A DNA stretch of 64,000 bases from Microcyclospora pomicola (taxonomy: Eukaryota > Ascomycota > Dothideomycetes > Capnodiales), in contig NHNY01000005.1 of the NCBI GenBank assembly GCA_002786065.1, positions 372,001 through 436,000 on the forward strand. The letters run 5' to 3'. The translations under genes and the position numbers were made by a program. Below, one piece after another: positions 1-8,526 of the stretch. How positions within the stretch are numbered: position 1 is the first letter of the stretch; every line of letters starts with the position of its first letter. The notes beneath the pieces are model-generated. The model was given only the letters and a program-made list of their open reading frames with translations, had not been told where the DNA came from and did no database searches.

Positions 1-658
1 TGCTCATACAGGTAGCCAGCCTCGTCTATGCATTGCTTTCACGATGCTGTTAGCAGTTGCTAAAGATGTCCGGCTCTGCATCTTGAGTGCATTGTTCCTT
101 GCCGAAACGGATCTGCGGCGTACCCGTTGTCGGTCTTGGGTGTTGTCTCGCGAGGCACAATATACTTGGCTGGAACGCTTGACGTATGCTAACACAAATG
201 GGCATTTCTTATTAGCTAAGACTTGACTGGAGGCGAGTTCCTTACGACGTACAAGTCTTCGACGTTGTATTCAGGTAAAGAGACATCGCTGCCACGTTTT
301 TAGCAAGGTCTCGGGCGCCGAGCCCAGCTCTATCGCTAGCTTCGGGACTTATACGCTGACTTCGGCCGAGGGAGGACTTGACTACCAGAACCACTATAGT
401 AGTCCCCGGACAAAGGCTGAACTGGACAACAGCAGTGCGTGATGATCGGGAATTATATCGACCGTGGCTCGGGCATAGGCCAGGAATTGCGTTCCTGCTA
501 ATTGTTGATGCCTAGCTGGCTTGAAGGCGAGTGATCATGCAGATGTCCATACAAAGATCCTGCATCGGCTCGACGCTGCGAGCCCGTACATTCACCACAC
601 CATACGCTGCACAGCGATTTCCTAACATTTGACTCAGCCCTCGTACGATAACATCAAG
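1..658. other. no recognisable gene; upstream region of FMN reductase
   Basis: I see no convincing coding segment here. Near its right end there is an intron-like 3' end: branch motif CTAAC at 622-626 followed by TTTGACTCAG ending at 637, with a possible GTACAT donor at 586. No upstream ATG joins this acceptor in the reading frame of the following gene, so it may be an intron in the 5' leader. Confidence 0.5.
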
Positions 659-1459
659 ATGCCCCGCGGCGCCGCCAATGTCGGCGTGATCATCTGCAGC
701 ACGCGCAAACCACGCGCGGGTCCACAGATCGTTGACTTTGTCGTCGATACGATCAAGTCCACGACCTCGCTACGAGGCGGCCACAGCGTCGAGCCCGCCT
801 TGACGATCATCGACCTGCAAGAGCGAAACCTGCCCATGTTCGACGAGTCGGACGTGCCGTCGCAGATCTTCGATCTCAGCGACTACGACCACGCGCACAC
901 GCGGGCGTGGAGCGCCGAGGTGCAGAGCTACGACGGCTTCATCTTCGTCGTGCCGCAGTACAACTGGGGCTATCCGGCGCCGATCAAGAACGCCATCGAC
1001 TTCTTGTACAACGAATGGAAGGGCAAGCCGGCCATGATCGTCAGCTACGGGGGTCGAGGCGGCGGACGGTGTAACGCGCAGCTCAGAGAGGTCTTGTGTG
1101 GCGTGCGTATGCTGCCGACCACCAAGACCGTCGAGCTTGCGATGCCCAGCCGGGACTATTTGATCGAAGCGGCACGGGGCCGCGAGATGGGACTCGATGG
1201 CACCTCGGACAAAGGCGTCTGGAACGGCCAGCGCAAGAACATCTCGGCGGCGTACGCTGAACTGCTCGAGCTGATGTCTGCAAATGTGAGAGATTTTCCT
1301 TCCTTGATATGAAATGTTCCGAGGGGTACAGGCTGACGACATCTCGATCGACACTTGTAGAAAGTGCAAAAGGCGATGAAATCTTCACGGGTTTTCATGG
1401 GTCTCGCGAAGGAAAAGTTCTTCGGGAAACGACCCCAGGAAACAGCGCATCATACGTGA
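659..1459 (+). CDS. NADPH-dependent FMN reductase (flavodoxin-like fold)
   Basis: This predicted cytosolic oxidoreductase reduces FMN, or quinone-like acceptors, with NAD(P)H. The protein starts with a beta strand and phosphate loop (GVIICSTRKPRAG, about residues 9-21). It then carries the family hallmark PQYNWGYPAPIKNAIDFLY (about 100-118) and the loop SYGGRGGG that packs on the flavin ring. The open frame reaches back to a TTG at 629, but the first ATG is 659. I place one intron at 1286-1360: donor GTGAGA, branch CTGAC, acceptor TTGTAG. Splicing replaces an 8-residue read-through tail with 32 basic residues (KVQKAMKSSRVF...), giving 241 residues, a normal length for fungal members. The physiological substrate cannot be told from sequence. 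It stands alone next to a decayed gene cluster, and a former role in that cluster is only a possibility. Confidence 0.85.
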
Positions 1460-1972
1460 TAAATAGGACTCAGGGATGGCAGGACAGCTACGGGAGCAGC
1501 AGATCATACTAGGCGCAGAGAATCATGTAAAGCAGTAGTATTGGTATCGTCATTCCGACGGTCTAGATCAGGTGTTTCGCGATATCACATGCAGAGTGCG
1601 ACGTTTGGAATCTATCCATGTAGCGATCTGACCACGGCCGGACCACGGCGGACGACCTTCGTGCCCGCAATCCCGCAGGAATGGAGCCCATATAGCTACC
1701 ATCAGCGACACCATCTAGGCGAGTGATCGGTCTCGATATGGCGACTGTACCTGTCGTGCGAAGCTTAATAGAAGGACTTAGAGCTGCAGAGGGGTATGCT
1801 GATGATGAGAGCTATCTGTATACAGAGTCGGCAGGGTTGAGCGGTGTAAATGAGGTGGTGGGTGGGGAGAGTAGGTGTCTCCATTATGATTGTCATTCAT
1901 CATCACAAATTACATGTAGGATCTGCGAACAATCGTCGTGCTCAACAGTCGTGATGAGCGATACCGACTACT
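1460..1972. other. no recognisable gene
   Basis: Only short, low-quality open frames occur here. The region separates the FMN reductase from the truncated transcription-factor gene, which ends at 1973 on the other strand, so the two are convergent. Confidence 0.5.
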
Positions 1973-2885
1973 CTAGGCAGAAAACGGCATCGGACCAGAG
2001 TCCTCGCCGAAATAGCTGAAAGGGCTGCCAGTGTAGAGAGAATGCTCCACCATATCGCCCATCATTTTCCAATCCATCCCGCCGAAACCCATCTGATCCA
2101 TGTCGAGTCCAGAGTCCGTCATACTCGTGAATGTCTGGTTGATTGAAGTACCGGAAGATTGATTCTGGAGTGTTGAGTGGGACATATGGGACACCATCCC
2201 AGCCGTCCACGGAACCGGCGGCGTGCTTTTGATGCAGTCAGGTACGCCGATTGCTCGGAAATGCGCGATGAAGCCTGGAACCACCAAGTTTTCGCCCTGA
2301 CTGATCAGTGCAGTCTCCCTTGCTTCCCACGCCTTGAGAAACATATGGGTGAAGGGGCGGCATAGAGAAGACTGCATAGTCAGGGTGAATTTTTCACGCA
2401 CTTCGAAATTGATAGTCACAGCTTCCCATGCTTGATCGGCCAACTGTCCAAGGGGCGTGCGCCGGAGTTCTTGCACCAAGTAGATGTAAGCCGGAAATGG
2501 AAATTGAAAGCTGTTGAGCCATCGACGACCATGGGTAAGCTGGCTAGCCTCAACCTCTGTGTCAAGCTCGATCATTCGAACGGTATTGCTGAGGGTACTT
2601 TGCCGCGCTACCAGGGACAGCGGGGCTCCGCTGTTCATGTTCTTGAAGATGTACTCTGCAAATCGCCATTTAGCTATGTAACCCCGATTCATGGACATGC
2701 ATATGAAATGAAGTGGGTTTTGCGAGTCGCAGTATGTGCTGTACTTTTCTCCTATCGCCGCTTCCAGCTCTTCTAGAGATGATGGCTCGGTCGGAGTGTA
2801 GCCTCCGGCCAGTTCCTTGAGACAAGGCGATACAAGTTCGACATGGAAGCGGGCGTGACGAACAAAACAGCTCGGTGGCGCGATA
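1973..2885 (-). pseudogene. C-terminal part of a fungal C6-type transcription factor, 5'-truncated
   Basis: About 300 residues match the middle and C-terminal part of fungal Zn2Cys6 regulators. The stretch LEELEAAIGEKYSTYCDSQN followed by PLHFICMSMNRGYIAKWRF is the helix pair that follows the fungal_trans domain in many cluster regulators. The tail is Met-, Ser- and Gly-rich, as in activation domains. No zinc cluster and no N-terminal half are present. The open frame continues upstream to 3184, but beyond about 2885 it is only the antisense of an MFS gene end lying on the plus strand. I therefore read it as a truncated relic whose reading frame is still open. It could be transcribed from a new promoter, but it would lack a DNA-binding domain. 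The family assignment is recognition by eye. Confidence 0.7.
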
Positions 2886-3152
2886 TGCGTGCCTGTTGCG
2901 CAAGGTCTGTTCGAGAATGTGGTCATTCCCAGGCTCGCAGAGCTTGATGGTTTAGATGCAAAGCAGATTGTGAACGCTGGCATCACAGACTTGCGCCGAT
3001 TTGTTCCTGTAGAGTACCTGACGGATGTGGAGAGTGCTTGCAACGATGCTGTGACGAGAACTTTTCTGGTCGCTGCCGGCTCAAGTGCGCCTTCAATGGC
3101 CGGCGCAGCCGCGATGGAGTGGCGGAGCATCAAGGATAAAAAGAGCACTTGA
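2880..3152 (+). pseudogene. 3' end of a DHA2-type MFS drug/toxin exporter, 5'-truncated
   Basis: About 90 residues match the last loop and last membrane helix of fungal 14-TM DHA2 exporters. The pieces are VPVAQGLFENVVIPRLAEL, then the loop with AGITDLRRFVP, then NDAVTRTFLVAAGSS ending in EWRSIKDKK, the usual cytosolic end of this family. The natural stop is at 3150-3152. Everything upstream (normally about 450 residues and 13 helices) is missing: the fragment begins where the truncated transcription factor on the other strand begins. Exporters of this family are common in secondary-metabolite clusters. There is no usable ATG and no promoter, so it is surely non-functional. Confidence 0.75.
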
Positions 3153-3168
3153 ATAGGGTCCGGAGTGA

Positions 3169-3719
3169 GGTATTGGAATCGCAACTTCGAGAATGGTGCT
3201 CATCATCGGCTGTAGGATCGCCGATAATGTCTCTTGTTGGCCGCTCCACAATCACGCTCCTCTATTGCTTTGGGCCAAAGGCAAAATGCTCCTAATTTGC
3301 GATGCTGCTCATCTCGTAAGTAGACACGGTTGTCAGAGATCACTTGCAGTACCTGCCAACTGATCTTGATAACAACATCCCAGATGCTCCCGTTTGGAGA
3401 TCAGGGTGCCAATCAAGCCATCGAGGATGCCGGCGCTCTTGGCCGGGTCTTTCATACATGTAACGTACGCAGTGGTGCAGACATCACAACTCGACTTCGT
3501 CTCTTCGAGGCGATCAGAGCCAAGAGAACCTCCTTCATCCAGACCATATCCAAGGTCCGGGCTGGAAGAGAGAAGGAAGTCGAACAAGAATTGCGCGATT
3601 TCGTGGAATTAGGGTCGCGCTTACCAGAGTCGCTGATGGAGCGCCACATACATGCGTACAGATTCGTCAATTGTAGCTACACTGATACTTCAGGAATATG
3701 CGCTGACTACTTTGAGTAG
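3169..3719 (+). pseudogene. C-terminal part of a FAD-dependent monooxygenase (salicylate hydroxylase-like), 5'-truncated
   Basis: The frame reads WPLHNHAPLLLWAKGKMLL then ICDAAHL, with an intron at 3316-3383 (donor GTAAGT, acceptor CAG). It continues MLPFGDQGANQAIEDAGALG. Spliced together, this is the second FAD-contact motif (GDAAH.M.P..GQGANQAIEDA) of group A flavin monooxygenases, followed by the C-terminal helices. The N-terminal Rossmann motif and the substrate domain are absent; a stop lies in frame at 3166-3168. The first Gly of the GDAAH motif reads Cys, a further sign of decay. The piece begins within some 20 bases of the exporter's stop codon, so a deletion has brought the two remnants together. 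An in-frame ATG at 3193 could allow a short protein, but it could not bind FAD normally. Confidence 0.75.
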
Positions 3720-4057
3720 TCAGTCACGATGTCATTGCAGAGAGTTCTGAGGCTCTTGCCAATGCGGTTCTGCTATGAATCTTTGGAACAGATGTTCCTG
3801 GATGGTTCATCGATGGCCGTTGATTACTGGCAAGGTGGCCACGCATCCTTGCATCTCTATGCTCTTGAAGCAAATTCATCAGTAGTATCAGCAAGGCGCA
3901 CTCGTGGCTCTTGATTTTACTCCTTTCGTAGTGGGAACTTCTCGCGGGCGCGGGATATCTTGGTCTCATCTCGTTTCAGTTTCCTCGGGATAAGACCATG
4001 ATGCCGAGTGTTCTAAAACGACATGAACAGGGAAAGACCCGGAACAACTGCAGATGC
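3720..4057. other. no recognisable gene
   Basis: This short spacer lies between the monooxygenase relic and the convergent RNase H1 gene. A 61-codon open frame at 3729-3914 shows no family resemblance and is probably chance or decayed sequence. Confidence 0.45.
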
Positions 4058-5419
4058 TCAATCCGAAGTGTAGTCCGTCAACATCTCCTTTGCATGCCTC
4101 GCAGCATCAGTCGCCAAGCCATCCGCACATACGTTTCCTGCATCCTTCGCATGGCCCTTGACCCACACGAACTTGACTGATGCAGCGCCACGCTCCCAGT
4201 ACTGCTTCTCCCCTTCATCCGCACCATCCTCTTCGTGGACTGTACGGTGTGCATTGATGCGCTGTCGCTCCTCCAGGACTTCGATGATCTTGGCAACGAG
4301 ATCTTTGTTCTCCACCGGCTTCTTGGTGGAATTTTGCCAGTTATTGGTCCTCCATTTCTGGAACCACTCGGTGGAGCATTTTATCGCGTAGTTGCTGTCG
4401 CTGATGATGATGATCTTCCGGTCCTTTGGAGCGACTTCGAGCGCGCGCAGCACAGCAGTGAGCTCTGCACGTTGGTTCGTTTGCTTGGTGCCAGAGAGAG
4501 CCTCACTGACGTTACGACCGTCCAGAGGACCAAAGAACACCCCAACACCCGCCACGGCGCCAGCTTGACCATTTGCCAATGTGGATCCATCCGTCCATAT
4601 CTTCAAGGGCGCGTCCCTCACCGGATCTGTTGCGTGGTATTTGGTGGCTACCATTTCGTCACCAGTCTTGTACCGTAGACCACCAGTATTTTGATCAAGC
4701 AAGATGGAAGTGTCGAAGTTGTCAACCATATCAGGAGGAAACGGTGCTTCACCAGGCTCATATTCACCGTGATCGTGCTGATCGTCATGACCATTTTCTT
4801 CCTTGACGCCCTGTGATTTCCTGCCCTTCGCAGTCTTAGCTTTCTTTGCGATCGGCACCTCATCGCCCGTCTCAATGCTTTCGAGGGTACTACCCTCAGC
4901 ACAGTCATCGCCGTGCCCATCCGTTCGCCCCTGCAGGCCTTCCTTCACATATCGTTCCGCCTCGACCATCGTCTTGAACACCTTATGCTTCGGCAGTTTC
5001 CATCCTGTTATCTGCTCCAAGACCTCCTGCCATGTAGTGTACACACCTGGAACTCTTCCACTCCGTACGCCATACCACTTAGGTATCTTGCCTGTGCCGC
5101 CGCCCCGATCATTGACGTTATCGTCTTGGACGTACGATTGAGCTTCGGTCAGGGTGCTGAAGGATTTGAACATGGCCTTGGGAAATCCGCGAACTTGGCT
5201 GAGACAGTCCGGCCAATTGTGATAGACTCCGGGATTCTTCCCTATGCGGACTGCATAGAACTTTGGCTGGGTTGGCTTGCTGTCACGTTTCCGTTTCACA
5301 CCGGTCGTTGAGTCTGAAGTCAATGGTGCTGAAGCTGACGCCGCTGTGATGTCGCCTTTCGCGGCGTTCGGCACCGGTATGTTGGACGCGCCATTGTTGA
5401 TGGAGGTGAAGTTGTCCAT
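4058..5419 (-). CDS. rnh1: Ribonuclease H1 with two hybrid-binding (viroplasmin-like) domains
   Basis: The enzyme cuts the RNA strand of RNA-DNA hybrids, clearing R-loops and replication primers in the nucleus and possibly in mitochondria. Two N-terminal hybrid-binding modules are visible: KFYAVRIGKNPGVYHNW at about residues 53-95 and KWYGVRSGRVPGVYTTW at about 112-155. An acidic and lysine-rich linker follows. The catalytic RNase H domain spans about 272-440. Its four metal ligands can be seen: Asp277 in WTDGS, Glu319 in NQRAEL, Asp341 in ISDSNYA and Asp433 in GNVCADG. The first in-frame ATG is at 5419, giving 453 residues. The frame stays open upstream to 5653 without an ATG and is Arg-rich; see findings. 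Yeast and animal RNase H1 have the same order of domains, so the assignment is firm. Confidence 0.93.
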   Translation of the reverse strand: MDNFTSINNGASNIPVPNAAKGDITAASASAPLTSDSTTGVKRKRDSKPTQPKFYAVRIGKNPGVYHNWPDCLSQVRGFPKAMFKSFSTLTEAQSYVQDDNVNDRGGGTGKIPKWYGVRSGRVPGVYTTWQEVLEQITGWKLPKHKVFKTMVEAERYVKEGLQGRTDGHGDDCAEGSTLESIETGDEVPIAKKAKTAKGRKSQGVKEENGHDDQHDHGEYEPGEAPFPPDMVDNFDTSILLDQNTGGLRYKTGDEMVATKYHATDPVRDAPLKIWTDGSTLANGQAGAVAGVGVFFGPLDGRNVSEALSGTKQTNQRAELTAVLRALEVAPKDRKIIIISDSNYAIKCSTEWFQKWRTNNWQNSTKKPVENKDLVAKIIEVLEERQRINAHRTVHEEDGADEGEKQYWERGAASVKFVWVKGHAKDAGNVCADGLATDAARHAKEMLTDYTSD

Positions 5420-6137
5420 GATAGACACGGTGATCCGCGGTCGTCTCTCGTCGAGATGCGGTTTGCGGCGTTCGTGATCGAGGTTTTCATGTGTTGTCGT
5501 CCGCGTTCGCGTCGGGTTGAGTTCCGTCGGTAGTCGCAGCGGAAATAGTTTCCTGGCGATACCGCCGGCGTGGCGGAGAAGAAGATACAGGGTGACGTGG
5601 GGAATGGTGATGATCAAGGAATGTTGTGTAAGAGTGGAGGAAGCGATCGCGGCTTACATGTATGGAGGACAGGCAAGGGATACTGGTGGCACATGAAGGC
5701 AGGGGGGTCCGCGTATGGCATACAGGTGCATGGGGGTGGGTAGTGGTGGGCGGGCTGTAGACCACCCCCCCTTCTCCGCCTCGTGCACGGGACGTCGGTA
5801 CCGTACGCAAGGGTAAGGTATGCTCTTGTACCTACCGACAGCCTCGTGGAGGGCATTGCGCCGCCACTCCAACATCCTTCTCCAGATTGGGGTCTCGGAT
5901 TCGCATACCGCACGAACGATCATGTGGTAGTAAGAGGAGTGAAGGTCAAGATCCAAAGATCGAAAGAAGTGAAGGTGGGATCTGCTCTCTATGCTCAGAG
6001 TGGTCTGATCACGTGACGCGTGCTGCGTCCGCGCAGTACAACTGACATGACCAAGCTTATCGTGCTATATGGAATGGAACGTGAGCATCACACCTTGCGC
6101 AATGCGTGAATCGTTACCGATGCATAATGTTTGAAGT
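5420..6137. promoter_or_regulatory. divergent upstream region of RNase H1 and the DUF202 gene
   Basis: There is no separate gene. On the minus strand a GTAAGC donor-like site lies near 5650 and an Arg-rich open stretch runs from 5617 to 5420, so a 5' leader intron or an upstream exon of RNase H1 is possible. A CT- and GC-rich tract lies around 5690-5790. An E-box palindrome at 6009-6016 lies near the DUF202 start. Confidence 0.45.
6009..6016. promoter_or_regulatory. TCACGTGA palindrome (bHLH/Cbf1-type E-box)
   Basis: This perfect 8-bp palindrome lies 122 bp upstream of the DUF202 start codon. The same octamer recurs upstream of MSS1 and of the amidase. Confidence 0.4.
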
Positions 6138-6732
6138 ATGTGCCTCCTTCGCATGATCCCTCCCTCGTCTCCCTTGTTGACATGCTGGAACAATCAGACC
6201 CGCCATGCTGGAGAGCATTACCGTCTGCGTCTCCACCGAGCACGATCCGTTATACTCTCCCCTCAAGAGCTCGTCGAGATTCGAGCTGCCCAGCGAACCT
6301 TCGAAGGGGCTTATATCCGCACGAGTCTGAGTCAATTCAGCTTCGCGCTGATAGTGCTCAAGATCTTCACTAGCGAGTTCTATAGCATAGGTAAAGTGTT
6401 GAGGGCTAAAGTCTACGAGGATCTTGATGCGCTCTTCTGACTTCTAGATGACAGGGGCTCTGTTCGCAATCTACGGCGCGGGCGTTCTCGCAGTGAGTGC
6501 TTTCCGCCGCATGCAAGGAAACAGGCAGTTCTTCAGTGAGATCGGTAACGATGGTTTGAGCAGGAAACGGTGGGTACTGCCTGGACCGCTGTCGTGTTGA
6601 CCAAAGGCCATGTCACTGATGATAGGAGAATACAGATTCCGGACTAGTGGTAACGTGGTTGTGGTCCTGACAAGCCTCAGCGTAGCAGCATATGTCTGTC
6701 TGCTTATCTTGACTTTGAGGCTGGGCGGATGA
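6138..6732 (+). CDS. DUF202-domain small membrane protein
   Basis: This three-exon gene encodes about 154 residues with three predicted membrane helices. Exon 1 carries LSPQELVEIRAAQRTFEGAY then IRTSLSQFSFALIVLKIF, the R-T-x-L-x-x-x-R/F signature of DUF202. Intron 1 is 6391-6454 (GTAAAG...ACAG), chosen because the nearer CTAG acceptor breaks the frame. Exon 2 (6455-6569) encodes ALFAIYGAGVLAVSAFRRMQ. Intron 2 is 6570-6635 (GTGGGT...ACAG), whose splice makes the Arg of KRFRTSGN. Exon 3 encodes the last helix, VVVVLTSLSVAAYVCLLIL. The joined protein closely resembles my recollection of fungal DUF202 proteins, which end this way. Function is unknown; the domain also occurs in yeast VTC proteins and in bacterial YidH. 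The first exon's start is the least sure part. Confidence 0.8.
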
Positions 6733-7259
6733 AGTGGCTGTGGTTGTATACACCATGCCGCGCTCCATTCCAGATGCTAGTCTTTGACGGCTTTCTCCAA
6801 GACTTCACAGCAGTGCACATTCTCGAACACAAAGCGTAGAGTGGGAGAAACTTGGTGATTGAGTTCCGGACTCATCTAGGCGTAGGGGTACACACGCATG
6901 CAGTCATGAAGTACCTGCTGTAGTTTTGAGGTGTAGCCTTCCAGAGCCAATCACAGACGTTAGATTAGAGCTGACGGGTGACAGTCTGCCTGGACGCGGC
7001 GTTTGACTGCGGCACCACCCCAATCTTCTTCCTCCTTCTCTGGTCAGCCCCGCCGGCGGGTAGCACAGTAGGATAGTCTCGTGCCAGACCGCTAGCATGG
7101 ACGGCGTTGCTATAGGTAAGTCTGGTTATCATCTCTCGATCCCCATCTCACTTCAGATCCTTTCTCCGATCAACACACTCCTGGTTCTACTCTTCCCAAT
7201 TGCACCAAAACCAGCGCATCCCTCCAGATCTCCCATCCACCACCTTACCTGTTGCCATT
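6733..7259. other. no separate gene; leader region of the Cys-Pro protein
   Basis: An ATG at 7097 (MDGVAI) ends in a good donor, GTAAGT at 7116. Joining to the acceptor CTCCAG ending at 7227 would extend the following protein in frame by 17 residues. Otherwise it belongs to a leader intron. I see nothing else here. Confidence 0.4.
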
Positions 7260-7818
7260 ATGGCCGCCATCTGCCCGGTCGTTGGAACTACCACCTCCGT
7301 CCTGCCCCCAAACCACCCGTCCTACGATGCCACCAACCCGGAGGCACGCTGCCCCGTGACCAATGCCAAAGTCGAGCACCACGACGGAAACATCATCCAC
7401 AACCACTCGTCCACCCCCGAATTTGCCGACGACAACAAGGTCGCGCAGGATGCGACACAGTGCCCCGCTCTCAAGGGCGCCAACCAGAAGGGCAGCATTA
7501 CCGATGCGACTTGTCCAGTCGTGGGCCCAGTGAGCGCCATGCTCCCGCCCACGCACCCAAAGCTCGGCCTGAAAGAGACTGGTAAGTCTGCCTGACTGGG
7601 AATCCTGGTGGAAGTGTTGCATGAAGCCTCACTCTGCGGCTCCTGAGGACAGAAAATGCCGTAAGGATGGTCGCTGACGACGAAACACAGGCGAGGTCTG
7701 CCCCGTCACGAACGCTACGCTCGGTCACCACGAAGGTAAGGTGCACCAGCACCCAGCCGTGGAGAGTGACGCACCAGCTGCAAAGTGCCCAGTTGCAGGC
7801 AACACTTTCACCGCATAG
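7260..7818 (+). CDS. Small protein with six Cys-Pro motifs in a two-fold repeat; function unknown
   Basis: The 149-residue product has no signal peptide or membrane helix. All six of its cysteines precede proline: CPVVG, CPVTN, CPALK, CPVVG, CPVTN, CPVAG. The first three and last three form two copies of one module: CPVVG, then LPPNHP or LPPTHP, then CPVTNA with HHDG or HHEG and more His, then a third CP. One intron, 7582-7690 (donor GTAAGT, branch CTGAC, acceptor ACAG), splits the Gly codon just before the second CPVTN. The ATG at 7260 has a good context (ATTATGG); an upstream start at 7097 by splicing is possible. Cys-Pro with nearby His is the hallmark of heme-regulatory motifs and could also bind other metals. 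That is inference. I recall no characterised family with this layout. Confidence 0.7.
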
Positions 7819-8526
7819 ATTTGATCTCCGATATGAATTGCGAAGGATACGGGACATTACCATGACACCCCACTGGAAGAGCCTTTCTCATATGTAAATA
7901 CACAAGAAACGATAATGCCATTTATGACACTGCTGCTTAGCCTAAGAGTGTGTATTCGTTTCAATCAGCGCGACGAGGAAATTGTGCTTAGTATCCATCT
8001 GGTACACAACCTATGTTTTGATTAGAATACTGTTTGAGGTCTCAGCAAGAGGTTGTCATTGACCATGTAAGCAGACCGATGCCCGTATTGGTGTTCTTTG
8101 TACGTGGAACTGCCCACACTACTAGAATCGCATGTGACAGACCTATCAAATTCAGGGCTACAGTGACTTCCAATTCGACAACAATAACTCATATTGATGC
8201 CTTGTAAGACGTCACTTCCTGACAGAAAGATGAATGGAAACGAGCTTTGGAGAGTATAATGTATTGTGGCTGCGAGCCTGATCAGACCGCTATAGACGTA
8301 TATATGATCAGTGAGGCAAGACACCTTAGTCAGGGTTCACGGCTACGGTATCTGTATGCTACAGCTGGAGGACGGACTACGCGGCCATAACGGAGAACGC
8401 TGCTATATGGCAAGCTCACGTCCATGCCACTTAGCAAAACCTCAGACTATGCAAATGCTTGCCTTGAGCTGAACGCCATGCGGCTATCGCACTTGAAAGT
8501 GTCCTTTCGTGAGCGTGAATGTAGTG
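7819..8526. other. no recognisable gene
   Basis: This is the 3' end of the Cys-Pro gene and the promoter of TRS130. The open frames here are short and have no coding character that I can see. Confidence 0.5.

Noticed and set aside
543-637. upstream exon of the FMN reductase beginning MSIQRSCIGSTL
   Set aside because: The intron 3' end at 637 looks good, but neither this ATG (543) nor those at 508 or 537, joined through the only good donor (586), stays open in the downstream frame.
770-1369. 199-codon minus-strand open frame
   Set aside because: It is antisense to the FMN reductase, whose sense frame carries clear motifs; a shadow of G/C-rich codons.
2886-3184. N-terminal extension of the minus-strand transcription-factor frame
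   Set aside because: It is exactly antisense to the recognisable end of an MFS exporter on the plus strand and has no family resemblance itself.
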